From assembly GCA_902782145.1 (NCBI GenBank), contig CACZLZ010000014.1, forward strand, positions 1 to 64,000: a stretch of DNA of 64,000 nucleotides. Reading direction: 5' to 3'. The translations under genes and the position numbers were made by a program. The DNA is from an uncultured Aeromonadales bacterium (GTDB taxonomy: Bacteria; Pseudomonadota; Gammaproteobacteria; Enterobacterales; Succinivibrionaceae). Shown here piece by piece: positions 47,001-55,271 of this stretch (position 1 is the stretch's first letter; every line of letters starts with the position of its first letter). The notes beneath the pieces are model-generated. The model was not told the DNA's origin, made no database searches, and saw only the letters and a list, made by a program, of their open reading frames with translations.

Positions 47001-48037
47001 AAACACGGGAAATTCCCCGGAAAGGAGATCCCTTCCAGGAGGCCTACCATCCCCACATTCTCATGCCACTGCACTGCGAAAAATGCCGCTTCCAGGCCAT
47101 CCCCAGATTCGGGGATCTGACCATCGGCGACTTCTGGGGGATCACTGCCCGGGAGCCAGCCCTCAGTACAGTCAGCGGGATCTCCGCTGTGCTGGTAAAC
47201 AGCCCCCGGGGCGAGGAGCTGCTGTCAGCGGTACCCCGGGAGAAGATCGCCATAATGGAGGAGAAGCCCCTGGCCTGGCTGGGAAGCAACGGCGCCGCCA
47301 TCCGGGGAGCCCACACCTGGGCTTCACCCGGAAGGGATGCCTTCTACCAAGAGATCAGGACCTCCACCTTCCAGGAGGCCCTGGATGCCGCCCAGAAAGT
47401 GAACCAGGGTCAGAGCCCTGAAGAGTTTTCCGGTCCGTGCCTGCTGGAAGGGAAAAAGATGAGCCTCACGGTGACTGGAGGCAGGACGGGGAAGAAAAAA
47501 CTCCTGAACAGGATCCTGAGTTCAGTGGGGGGACTTGTGGGCAGGATGATCCGGAAAGACTCCGGGGGATCACCGCAGCATCTGGCACTGAGCGCCCCCA
47601 CCGTGCCAGGCAAAGATCATGTGCTCATCGGCAGATGCCAGATCATGGGTAACCACCGGGGAGCGCGACTCTATCTCACCAATGAGCAGGGCGATCGGCA
47701 GAACCTCCACCGGATCCCGTCACCGAAGAATGCCAAAGGCACCTCCGGCAAGGAGATAACCCTGGCGGTGCGGTTCACCGCCCGGGGAGCCTTCACCCTC
47801 CTGGGAGCGGAGGCCTTAGGCAAAGAGCCCAAGGGCCGGAGTGATGCCACTGAGATCATCTTTGAGCAGGTGTTCCTTGCCGGCTGCGGCACCTACCTGG
47901 ACGGCATGGAGACAACGGAGCAGGAGCAGGAGCGGAAACTGGAGCAGGATCAGGAACTGGGTCCAGTTCCTGAAGAGTCAGCCGCCGGAAGAAAAGAGGA
48001 GATCGCCTCATCTGAGACCGGAGAGCAGACATCCTGA
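44063..48037 (+). CDS. Polysaccharide pyruvyl transferase fused to ferredoxin/FrhB-like redox domain
   Basis: A protein of 1324 residues. Residues 1-~385 are a PF04230-type polysaccharide pyruvyl transferase (YLAWLGTNYGSMLQALAL, VCGSDQIWK, VDPTMLL, FADGFHGICFS). After a charged linker comes a beta-sandwich-like module (~530-625). A second Lys/Gly-rich linker leads to two 4Fe-4S motifs (~750-790: CCGCGACVNACP and CNSCGLCVRLCP) and an FrhB/F420-hydrogenase-beta-like domain (SSGGIASLLAEQIL, LFTGCPCQVAGLKKFL, CEKCRF...GDLTIGDFWG). A second beta-sandwich-like module follows (~1185-1276). ATG 44063 is chosen for CAGGAG upstream. Elsewhere the transferase and FrhB-like proteins are encoded by separate adjacent genes in polysaccharide loci; here they are one chain. 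No capsule genes flank it. The substrate is unknown. Confidence 0.88.
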   Translation: MWGTRKKVAYLAWLGTNYGSMLQALALFSTISSLGYRCLVVGHGHFSSRKRLPPASLREQDPKRYDSWLMESLFRDFSRRHFRFCRSLRDLPASCLITPALSRALRSFDAFVCGSDQIWKPAGFWFHPLQYLRFAPAPRRVAYAPSVGWKKIPQAHEQRIELWKRYLSGVACLSCREESGSEIIRSLTGRTVETVVDPTMLLTPEQWLHKLPRPVFTPEIRQILDSRKPFVLAYLLDSLETYREYISSFARERGLEVVWLAGRVNTGPVQLNCAGTDPAGFVHLVSRAAFVFADGFHGICFSVNFSREFAYLLPRGNFEESNDSRLWDLFRRFGISGRVITPEDLAGNGELFRKDFPPLDHPEIRQKVDQQRRSSLEYLTGALQSAVRGSGDLHRRLQEEVSLLLDEPVRFSDPRILFQDLVPAFSFEDPKLWKTCTLAQAEAESRKDRKPHGEPEEKTGTAPEKDPEKSPVATQEKKPEEGAVAVPGPKPENMSGAAPGLDPAEAALCCISTVTDKNRPRRYALAPLSVPVIKNGTYRLTVSLRFRTLGKLLHLSLFNPADRSLQTVFSIKVTPEKQGVWLTEKAEFDAGISAGFLMVGASQFLGPDRYLCIRSVTLESCDPDSRRMSLEAVAASATADGEQSPDQAEAASGTSMNGKKTDTGAVTVTNTDPGTAKDPGKTEGKAHGKGSDKEPVKGLGLVQEQNPGKDHAPGKARRDDRPAADPKLFPHSAEELRKIRQPVTAVLERGHCCGCGACVNACPRKALSWSRDPWGYYVPRIDMSLCNSCGLCVRLCPSLSLPPASPRRKPQLLAFSARDPDLLRQSSSGGIASLLAEQILQRGGAVAGCAWQEKDGAWTPVAEHILVEDPAQLPRLRKSKYIQSRMGDIYPRVQELLQQGRQVLFTGCPCQVAGLKKFLKKDYANLYLVDLLCGNSPSQEFFQRYLEETFDRPVTSYTFRARDPGSWISHTCHASFAGGETREIPRKGDPFQEAYHPHILMPLHCEKCRFQAIPRFGDLTIGDFWGITAREPALSTVSGISAVLVNSPRGEELLSAVPREKIAIMEEKPLAWLGSNGAAIRGAHTWASPGRDAFYQEIRTSTFQEALDAAQKVNQGQSPEEFSGPCLLEGKKMSLTVTGGRTGKKKLLNRILSSVGGLVGRMIRKDSGGSPQHLALSAPTVPGKDHVLIGRCQIMGNHRGARLYLTNEQGDRQNLHRIPSPKNAKGTSGKEITLAVRFTARGAFTLLGAEALGKEPKGRSDATEIIFEQVFLAGCGTYLDGMETTEQEQERKLEQDQELGPVPEESAAGRKEEIASSETGEQTS

Positions 48038-48063
48038 CCGGGGCTGACGTGAGACCTCCGGTG

Positions 48064-48330
48064 CTATCTGAGCCGTAAGCATACCACGGAGCACTGCTTC
48101 CGGCAGAAGCAGGCACCGAAGGCAAATATGGATCTCACTCCGTTCCCGGTGAAACGATCACCGGCATACTTTTCGCTGAGGTGCGCCACTGCCTCCTGAG
48201 CCACTGGCACCTTGTCCTTTTTCTCATCGGGTGTCTGTTTCAGTTCCAGGATCACCGCAGTGCCCGGATCTGAGGCTGATCTGACAGTCAGATCCTTGTA
48301 CCCGTTGCCGGACTCAGAGCCGGACTGCGG
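48064..48330 (-). pseudogene. C-terminal nuclease fragment of an AAA-ATPase/PD-(D/E)XK gene
   Basis: The open frame reads NGYKDLTVRSASDPGTAVILELKQTPDEK, then AQEAVAHLSEKYAG. This is the ELK motif and following helix of the family's PD-(D/E)XK nuclease domain. There is no start codon of merit, and the N-terminal ATPase part is absent. It is a 3' remnant left after deletion or replacement. Confidence 0.75.
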
Positions 48331-48775
48331 CTCATTTATCCCACCTGGTCAATGGTTAGAAAATACCTGACAAAACCCTGGTAATAGTTCTCATTGTGAG
48401 TCCGATCGGAATGTCCATGACGTAATGTTTACTGATACAAGAATAGAGGCAAATGTATTCTGAACGAGAAAAATCAAGTCATTTTTGTTTTCTGTTAAAT
48501 AGAACAACGCAACAAAGGATTAAGCAACAAAAGTAGTAAATCACATGTAACATTGAAGAATTATTTCATAAATTGATTTTTAGAATCAGAAAATATCAAA
48601 ATAAGAGTAAGAAATAATAATAAGCCCGATATTAAATAGAACCCAAAACTGTTTGTCCTATATTTGTTTTTGCTTGAGACAAATTCACTCATTCATCCTG
48701 CTCGACTTAGATCCTACAGGCTTGCTTTTTCAACATCTGTCCGCCAACTGGCGGGAAAGTACTCTCATCCGAGAA
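48331..48775. other. AT-rich gene-free stretch
   Basis: About 445 bases, strongly AT-rich from ~48420 to 48680 while both flanks are GC-rich. Nothing resembling a gene, tRNA or repeat array is seen. It is probably foreign or relaxed DNA. Confidence 0.55.
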
Positions 48776-49573
48776 CTACTGAACAGGATTGTTGCCAATC
48801 CCATCCCCGCCTGATCCGGAGGCGAACAGCATTCTGAGCATATGGTCCGGTCTGGTCATGAACTGCTTAGTGATCATGAAATGATCCGTTTCCCGGTAGT
48901 TCACCGGCCGGATCCCACTGTCTGAGAACTCCAGAGTCACCGCTCCGGGGAATGCCATGAGGATGGGCGAATGGGTGCAGACGATGAACTGGGAGTTCAG
49001 CGATACCAGTTGATCCATAATGAGCAGCAGGGACATCTGACGCTGGGGCGACAGGGCGGCCTCCGGCTCGTCCAGAAGGTAGAGGCCGTTGCCCCTAAGA
49101 CGGTCGCGGACAATGCTCAGAAAAGACTCTCCATGGGACATGACATGATAGTTCACAGCTCCTGGATCGCTTCGGGCAATGTAGGTGGAGGTGTTGTAGA
49201 AGCACTCTGCCCTGAGGAAGAAGGTATCAGTAGGATAAGCTTCCCGGACCACGGCTATGTGATCATGGAGACAGGAGTGGGTCTCCTCGGTGGAGAAGCA
49301 ATGATCCCTGGAGCCCCCCTCCGGATTGAGACCCATGGCCACCGCCACCGCCTCCAGGAGTGTCGACTTGCCGGTGCCGTTCTCGCCGATGAAGAAGGTG
49401 ACAGGAGCGGTGATGAAAAGCTCCCGGACCTCCCTCAGGTGTCTGACGGCCGGAATGCTGAAGGGATAGCCGGCACCGCCCTCCCCGCGGAACCTGACGC
49501 TGCTGACAAAATAGCGTCCCCTGGCAATGTCTCTGCGCGGGGGCGTCCCGGTGGAAGTCCGGTGAAAAGGCAT
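48776..49573 (-). CDS. AAA/ABC-type ATPase (COG3910-like)
   Basis: A protein of 265 residues. Walker A GENGTGKST lies at ~63-71. The ABC-like signature region is MSHGESFLSIV, Walker B is LYLLDEPEAALS, and the following switch is QFIVCTHSPILM. This order is that of the small stand-alone ATPases of the SMC/RecF-like class annotated as predicted ATPases. No nuclease or Toprim domain is attached, and no partner gene is adjacent. ATG 49573 is chosen because AGGGGGG lies upstream; the longer frame adds 35 residues with an apparent hydrophobic stretch that is not part of the family. Its role is unknown; some relatives sit in defence islands, but nothing here proves that. Confidence 0.82.
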   Translation of the reverse strand: MPFHRTSTGTPPRRDIARGRYFVSSVRFRGEGGAGYPFSIPAVRHLREVRELFITAPVTFFIGENGTGKSTLLEAVAVAMGLNPEGGSRDHCFSTEETHSCLHDHIAVVREAYPTDTFFLRAECFYNTSTYIARSDPGAVNYHVMSHGESFLSIVRDRLRGNGLYLLDEPEAALSPQRQMSLLLIMDQLVSLNSQFIVCTHSPILMAFPGAVTLEFSDSGIRPVNYRETDHFMITKQFMTRPDHMLRMLFASGSGGDGIGNNPVQ

Positions 49574-49956
49574 GGCACCCCCCTGGAGCCCGCAGCTCCC
49601 CAAAACAATCAAAATGGCGCAGGCGGAAAGCCAGATCCCGAAGAAGCTCCTAGCGCCCCCTGCCCCTGAGAATGTCAATCAGATCCGGGCAGTGTCCGAA
49701 TCTGGACATCAGTTCTCCAATCACATATATTTTTCAGGACATACATCACAGTAAGCAGCATATACCACCTGGTGCATGATTCATTGAAATCTTGGTATAG
49801 CAACAACTTTAGTTGAAGAATGAGTTACCAAACCACTTCTGATCGCACAACGGAGTATGAACCTGCACTGATGACAAGAAGATCCTGCAGGTACTGCCGA
49901 AGATCACTGGGACCTTCTCAAGCAGCCCAGATAAGGCGCATTATTCTGCCTGCCGA
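49574..49956. other. Gene-free spacer
   Basis: About 380 bases, moderately AT-rich in the middle (49720-49830). No supported gene or clear terminator. Confidence 0.5.
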
Positions 49957-51741
49957 TCACGGGATCCACGCCTCACAGGAAAGTTCTCCATAAGCATAGA
50001 TCATCACATAACAGCGCAGATTGGGAACAGTCTTCAGTGTGTCATCCGCAAGGTATTTGGGGATCTGATCCCAGGCTTCCTTTCTGCGTTTTTCAATGCT
50101 GCTTTTTCGGGTGGCTTCACTGTGGACCGCGGTTTCACGGCAGAATTTGAATTCAAACAGAAACGATGGTTTGTCAGGAATGCGGTTGAGAATGACCAGA
50201 TCGGCGCGATCCCTTGTCCTGAGCCCGTCACGGCATACCGGATACTCTACGGTAACGGTACTGTGTTCGAGATAACTGAGGATCAGGGTGCCGGCAATAG
50301 AAACCACCGAACGCTCTGTTACGTCCTTCTCATTGTCCGGAAGGATCCCGGAAAGGACCCGCTCAACGCTCCTGACAAATCCCGCGATGTCTCCCGTTTC
50401 CTCCATTTCCCGCACAGCCCTGAAATTGGCGGATGAAAGGCTGCTGGTGAAAAACAGGGACAGATAGTACTGCAGAAAAATATGCCGGTAGAGGAGATTG
50501 GGCACCTGGAAGATCAGGCTGCCGTCTTCAGCACGGCCGTAAGTCAGGAACCCGAGATAATAAAGCAGCGACACACCCTGTCCGAAGGAAAAACCGGCGG
50601 GTGCATTGATATTCAGGTTCTCTTCCAGATCAGGGGGAATATGCTCACCCGGATCATCGGCATGGGCCACAATTTTGACCAGTTTTTCCCGGGCCTCCTT
50701 GGACACTGTCTCCATCAGCCGGGAAAACTTGCTCAGATCAAGGCAGATGCTGGGATCAGAAAAATTCCCGGACAGCCGGCCCAGCGACCGCACTCTGCTG
50801 AGATAACTGACGCACAGTGATGAGTTGAACATATGCGTGCCACAGTCCTCAGAAAAGGAGTAGCCGTCATAGTTTCTCTTCATGACCTCCACCAGCTGAT
50901 CTTCAGTAAAAGCACTGCTGAAGCGGTCCATGTCCAGAGACTGACGGATCAGTTCCCGGAGTTCCGGCTCGGTGAAACCGGCAATCTGGCAGAACTCCGG
51001 TAGCTGGGAAATGTTCTTGTAGTCAAAGCCGGAGGTCACAGAGCTCAGCATGATTGAGGAGACCCCGGTGATAAAAAACCGTTCTATCGCCGACTGGGAG
51101 TTTTTGGACTCCGCCTTGAGCCTGGCATAAAAGCATTTCACAAAACCGTCGGCAGAGGTCATATCGGCAAACTGCTGGGAGTCGGTGGCCAGGATATCAT
51201 TGGCAAAATTGTCATACTCATCAATGATGATGAACAGACGATCATCAGGGGAAGAGCGGCACTTTTTGAATGCTGAGAAGAAAAAGCCCATGAGAGACGC
51301 CGCATCAGCGGAAGTCTGGTAGCTTAAGTAAAGCTGGCGGTACCGGGTGCAGAAATCCTGCAGGGACTGATCCACCGAATCCCGGAAATTTCTTTCCAGA
51401 TCCCGGGAAGAGATCCCGGAAAAATCAAACCTGAGAATATAAAGGGAATTGCGGCCTGGTGTCGGATGGCTGCCAATATATGTATGACCGAAAAGCCGGT
51501 CAAAATCTCCGGCGGAGGCTATGTCATAATATTCCGCCAGGAGATCCGTGAAAAGAGTCTTACCAAATCTCCTGGGGCGGAGAAACAAAGGCACTTTGAC
51601 AAAATTTTTGATCTCCAGACTTTCAATAAAAGAAGTCTTGTCAATGTAGGCGCAGTTCTTTTGAACAATTTCCCGGTACGAACTTATCTGTTCCGGCAGG
51701 AGTTTAAGCTGCTGATGCTGACGGTCATTGGGCATATTCAC
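49957..51741 (-). CDS. AAA-ATPase/PD-(D/E)XK nuclease family protein, intact
   Basis: A protein of 594 residues, full family length. The N-terminal ATPase part has CAYIDKTSFI and P-loop-like RPRRFGKTLFTDLLAEYYD. The Walker B is RLFIIIDEYDNFA, then FFITGVSSIMLSS. The C-terminal domain has RADLVILN and FLFEFKFCRE, the D...ExK nuclease core. The family (AAA-ATPase-like plus DUF1703) is widespread and multicopy in gut bacteria; its function is not established, though mobile or defence roles have been suggested. The start is GTG 51741 or ATG 51735; GAGGAA lies ten bases before the GTG. This is the only complete copy of five in the window. Confidence 0.88.
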   Translation of the reverse strand: MNMPNDRQHQQLKLLPEQISSYREIVQKNCAYIDKTSFIESLEIKNFVKVPLFLRPRRFGKTLFTDLLAEYYDIASAGDFDRLFGHTYIGSHPTPGRNSLYILRFDFSGISSRDLERNFRDSVDQSLQDFCTRYRQLYLSYQTSADAASLMGFFFSAFKKCRSSPDDRLFIIIDEYDNFANDILATDSQQFADMTSADGFVKCFYARLKAESKNSQSAIERFFITGVSSIMLSSVTSGFDYKNISQLPEFCQIAGFTEPELRELIRQSLDMDRFSSAFTEDQLVEVMKRNYDGYSFSEDCGTHMFNSSLCVSYLSRVRSLGRLSGNFSDPSICLDLSKFSRLMETVSKEAREKLVKIVAHADDPGEHIPPDLEENLNINAPAGFSFGQGVSLLYYLGFLTYGRAEDGSLIFQVPNLLYRHIFLQYYLSLFFTSSLSSANFRAVREMEETGDIAGFVRSVERVLSGILPDNEKDVTERSVVSIAGTLILSYLEHSTVTVEYPVCRDGLRTRDRADLVILNRIPDKPSFLFEFKFCRETAVHSEATRKSSIEKRRKEAWDQIPKYLADDTLKTVPNLRCYVMIYAYGELSCEAWIP

Positions 51742-52190
51742 AGAATTAATTCCTCGTAACCCGTTTCAAGATCCCCATTTAAATCCTCAAAGCTCACTGT
51801 CATAATTGTTCAGAACGGTTCGCCCACTTTCCCCGGACTGGTAATTTCAATGAACCTGCGCCAATGTCAGCACAGTTCTCCTGGGGGTACCAGTATTCCA
51901 GTTCTTAGAATAGATGGGACTCTGACAGGAAGTGCGGAGCCGATCAGCAAAACTAAACAGCTCCTGGACAAAAGGCTCAACGTTCAAATATGCTACCACA
52001 CCGTGACAGGTTTCCCATAGCATAGCATTTCACACCCGGGATCTGCCCCCGCAAAATATGAGCGGTCAGAGGTACCGCCGGTAGGCCGCCTGTAAATGCC
52101 CGGATTTCACCCATGAGACGGACAAAAGGCCAGGTCTGCTGTACGGTTGCCCCAGGGCACCCGCCCGACCTCAGTGCTTCCGCCCCTGCT
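51742..52190. other. Gene-free spacer ending in a duplicated flank
   Basis: About 450 bases. From ~52025 onward the sequence matches the stretch 3' of the neighbouring paralogue (CATTTCACAC and the GCTGTACGG...CCCAGGGCACCCGCCCG block), so the segmental duplication begins here. The rest is featureless. Confidence 0.65.
52145..52162. repeat. Hairpin in duplicated 3' flank, copy 1
   Basis: GGTTGCCC-CA-GGGCACCC, an 8-base stem with one mismatch. It is the counterpart of the perfect hairpin at 53276. There is no U tract, so it is not called a terminator. Confidence 0.6.
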
Positions 52191-53084
52191 CTATCCTGAC
52201 ACCTTTTCCCTGGCCGTCCCGACGAGATCCCCAGTCTCCTGCTGCCTGAGTGCCTTGCCGATCTCGGAGAATCCGGTGTGGAGAAACTTCATGACTGACT
52301 GGGACGTCAGGTTGAACACATTCATGCCATTCCTCCCATAGTAAGTAGCAAGCCTGCTGTCAAAGAAGTCACAGAGCTCCAGCAAGGAGCCCTCACAGAA
52401 GAGATCGGTGATCCCGCACTCCCTGAGCCCCCTCCGGAAATTCTCCGTATAGCCGGGCAGACAGTTCAGCTTGCCCAGAATAACCAGCCCGGCGATGAGT
52501 TCACCCTGTTCCTGGGTAGGATCCACAATTTTGAGAAAGCCATCGGCCGGGGGATCCTGGCGGTGAGCTTTATGTGCTGCAAAAAAGAGCTTCACCATCT
52601 CATCGCGGATCTTCACAATCCTTCCGATATTGCTCCGGATCTCATCAGTGCTGATGTCAAAAAGATCCTGGTGCTTCAGGAAGTATCGATTGGTGTCAAT
52701 GTCCAGAAAGGGGAACAGATAACTCCCAGTCTCTTCACAATCCTTGAAGTCCATTTCCATCTGGACAAAATTCAAGATAGAGAGAAATTCAAAAGGGTTG
52801 TTGCTAACCTTCTTGCTTGCTTTCTTGCCCGACTTCTTGCTCACCTTCTTGTTCACAATCTCTTCCCAGAAATCGTAGCGGATATTCCACCATGGATCTC
52901 CAATGCAATCCCTATAAGGATCGGTGGCAATAGGATCCAGAGAGAGAGCAGTCACCCGGATAAAGTCCGCAACAAAGGGATCCTTCTCCTTTTCAAGGAG
53001 GGAACTGGTCTTCTGCAAAAACCAGGACTCAGACTCACTGACGCGCTTTTCCCACTTCTCAGCAATAAAATCAAGCTTTCCCAT
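52191..53084 (-). CDS. Unrecognised ~300-residue protein, tandem paralogue A
   Basis: A protein of 297 residues from the MGKLDF start, chosen because it is shared with paralogue B; the frame opens 11 codons earlier. No known family. Predicted largely alpha-helical and cytosolic. The first ~60 residues (KLDFIAEKWEKR..., LLEKEKDPFVADF) and last ~110 (LGKLNCLPGY-ENFRRGLRECGIT, SLLELCDFFDSRLA, SQSVMKFLHTGFSEIGKALRQQET) are nearly identical to paralogue B. The middle diverges, with an unusual Lys/Ser run (KKVSKKSGKKASKKVS). The Shine-Dalgarno here is degraded (CAGAGTAG where B has AAAGGAG), so expression may differ. Confidence 0.7.
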   Translation of the reverse strand: MGKLDFIAEKWEKRVSESESWFLQKTSSLLEKEKDPFVADFIRVTALSLDPIATDPYRDCIGDPWWNIRYDFWEEIVNKKVSKKSGKKASKKVSNNPFEFLSILNFVQMEMDFKDCEETGSYLFPFLDIDTNRYFLKHQDLFDISTDEIRSNIGRIVKIRDEMVKLFFAAHKAHRQDPPADGFLKIVDPTQEQGELIAGLVILGKLNCLPGYTENFRRGLRECGITDLFCEGSLLELCDFFDSRLATYYGRNGMNVFNLTSQSVMKFLHTGFSEIGKALRQQETGDLVGTAREKVSG

Positions 53085-53275
53085 TTTCCGTCTACTCTGC
53101 GACACCGGATCATTCATTTTACTGAGGCCGTAAGATCACCCCACAGATACTACCCGGCCGGACAATTTTCCCGCAGCGCGGCATTTCACACACAGGGGAT
53201 CTGTTCCCAGGTATCACCAGGCAGTGGGGAGTGCCCCCACACCTCTCACGTCAGTCACAAGGCCAGGCTGCTGTA

Positions 53276-53293
53276 CGGGTGCCCCAGGGCACC
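53276..53293. repeat. Perfect hairpin in duplicated 3' flank, copy 2
   Basis: GGGTGCCC-CA-GGGCACCC, a perfect 8-bp stem, 31 bases beyond the stop of paralogue B. It may protect or end the transcript, but no U tract follows on either strand. Confidence 0.65.
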
Positions 53294-53323
53294 CGCCCGG
53301 CCCACAGGCCGTCTCATCAGGCT

Positions 53324-54223
53324 CTATCCTGACACCTTTTCCCCGGCCGTCCCGGCGGGATCCTCCGTCTCCTGCTGCCTGAGGGCCTTGCCGATCTCGG
53401 AGAATCCGGTATGGAGAAACTTCATGACTGACTGGGACGAAATGTTGAACACATTCATGCACTTCTCACCGTAGTAACGGGCAAGCTTGCTGTCAAAGAA
53501 GTCGCAGAGCTCCAGCATGGAATCCTTACAGAAGTGATCGGTGATCCCGCACTCCCTGAGCCCCCTCCGGAAATTCTCCGAGTAGCAGGGCAGACAGTTC
53601 AGCTTGCCCAGAATGATAACCTCCCCGATGAATTCTGCCTGTGCCTGATCAGGATGCACATCCTTGAAATCATATGAACCCTGCCCCTTAATAAGCTGAG
53701 GATATTTTTTAAGAAGCACAGGGTAAAACTCATGGGATGTTAAGTAGAAAGAAGCCATCTGATCATGGAGTTTCACAATCCTGCCGATATTGCTCCGGAT
53801 CTCATCAGTGCCGATGTCGAAAAGATCCTTGAAATCCAGAAGATATTCACTGGTATGGAACTTCTCAAGGGGCATAACATAGTCAGCCATGGTATTAAGG
53901 TTGGTCCCGTTCCCCATTTCCGAGGCGGCAAAACTCAGAAGATGGAACCAGGCCATAGGATCGTCTCTCACCTCATTGTTCACAATCTCAGCCCGGAAAC
54001 AGTCGCGGACATTGCTCCAGGGATCATAGGCACAGGCCTCGGCAAAACTCCCAAAGGCAAAGTTGGCAATAGGATCCAGATACAAAGCGGTCACCCGGAC
54101 AAAGTCCGCAACAAAGGGATCCTTCTCCTTTTCCAGGAGGGAACTGACCTTCTGCAAAAAACTGTTGTCAGACTCACTGATGCGCTTTTCCCACTTCTCA
54201 GCCAGAAAATCAAGCTTTCCCAT
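53324..54223 (-). CDS. Unrecognised ~300-residue protein, tandem paralogue B
   Basis: A protein of 299 residues from ATG 54223, chosen because AAGGAG lies seven bases upstream; the frame opens eight codons earlier. It is a paralogue of gene A downstream, with conserved ends and a divergent middle (here AFGSFAEACAYDPWSNVRD, MADYVMPLEKFHTSEYLL). Both keep DPFVADF.RVTAL.LDPIA, DLFDI-TDEIRSNIGRIVK and the last ~110 residues. It is alpha-helical, without signal peptide or membrane segment and without a recognisable catalytic motif. The 5' flank (CATTCATTT-ACTGAGG) and 3' flank are duplicated too. Confidence 0.72.
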   Translation of the reverse strand: MGKLDFLAEKWEKRISESDNSFLQKVSSLLEKEKDPFVADFVRVTALYLDPIANFAFGSFAEACAYDPWSNVRDCFRAEIVNNEVRDDPMAWFHLLSFAASEMGNGTNLNTMADYVMPLEKFHTSEYLLDFKDLFDIGTDEIRSNIGRIVKLHDQMASFYLTSHEFYPVLLKKYPQLIKGQGSYDFKDVHPDQAQAEFIGEVIILGKLNCLPCYSENFRRGLRECGITDHFCKDSMLELCDFFDSKLARYYGEKCMNVFNISSQSVMKFLHTGFSEIGKALRQQETEDPAGTAGEKVSG

Positions 54224-55271
54224 TTTCCGTCTCCTTTGTGATACCAACCATTCATTTAACTGAGGTCATAATATCATCTAATAATAATAATTTCAAGTTT
54301 AGTATCTTTGTTATGTCTGTTCTATCACAGTTTATTTTTATCTTTTTATATTTATGCTTTCTAACGTCATATACTGTCATTTGCCGATCGTGTCACCACA
54401 TGGGCTTCACGATCCCACACTGCGCCGCCCCTGGATCTGTGCCCTGGCCATCCCTTGTCCCACCACCCTTCAACCCTTCACCAAACACCAACCCCAACAA
54501 ACACCTGCACCATCACCTTCGCCACTGCTTCATCCCTGATGCTCAACCCCCAAACCTCAAGCCCTCACCTCATATCCAGGGAAGTCAGCCTCAAAACTGA
54601 CAACTCCCGGATCAACACTTCACAGTAGTGCCAGTCCATTCCACAAAAACATGATCAGCAATTCTCCTTTGGGTGGAACAGCCCCCACTTTTCCGGGAAG
54701 TGATCAGTTGTACCTCGGGATCCAGAGATCTGGCGTGCGCAGATGGTGGTGCGCGGTGGGACAGATCCCAAAACAGGGATTGGTTTCGTGTCAGACGCTG
54801 AGATCCGCTTCCGGTAGGGACGTCCGAAGTGGAGGCGATGTCCGGATCCAAGACAGAACTGTTTGCCGGATCCCCAGCGGAAGAGCCAGCATCCGGATCC
54901 CCAAAACCCAGGTGCTGCCTGGATCTGGATCCGGAGCCGGATCAGGAGGAGGTGCTCAGGATGATGTCAGGAGACGGAAAATCCCTGGATAAATGGGAGA
55001 GGAGGGATGGACGTGTGGAGAGGAGGGATGGATGTGGTGATAGGAAGGCGGTAACTATGGCGCACGGGACCAGGGAGGTTAAAGCTCCCTGGAGGAACCG
55101 CCCTAATTTCCCCGGGAAAGATCCTGGAAAGCGGATCTGAGGGGCATCTGAGGACTTAGGCCTCAGCACTCAGGCGGACAGGAAAGCCGGCGCTGAACGT
55201 CTAAAGGGTGCGCGTATATTCTGCCGCTGCAGCGCCGTGAGCACTTCTGTGAGGCAGACTGCCCCTTCCGC
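54224..55271. other. ~1-kb gene-free region beside the dedD block
   Basis: Begins AT-rich (54270-54400), turns to a C-rich, G-poor stretch with CAACCC/CACC runs (~54460-54600), then GC-rich. No ORF in it has a ribosome site or family resemblance. cvpA and purF, which follow dedD in E. coli, are absent. A 21-bp tandem pair is listed separately. Confidence 0.6.
54996..55037 (+). repeat. Tandem 21-bp repeat pair
   Basis: Two adjacent 21-base units, GGAGAGGAGGGATGGACGTGT and GGAGAGGAGGGATGGATGTGG split across 55016/55017, differing at two bases. They are purine-rich and noncoding. Confidence 0.75.

Noticed and set aside
54238-54600. 120-codon ORF with an apparent membrane segment
   Set aside because: No ribosome site, a low-complexity Pro/His/Asn-rich second half, and overlap with the promoter side of the duplicated gene.
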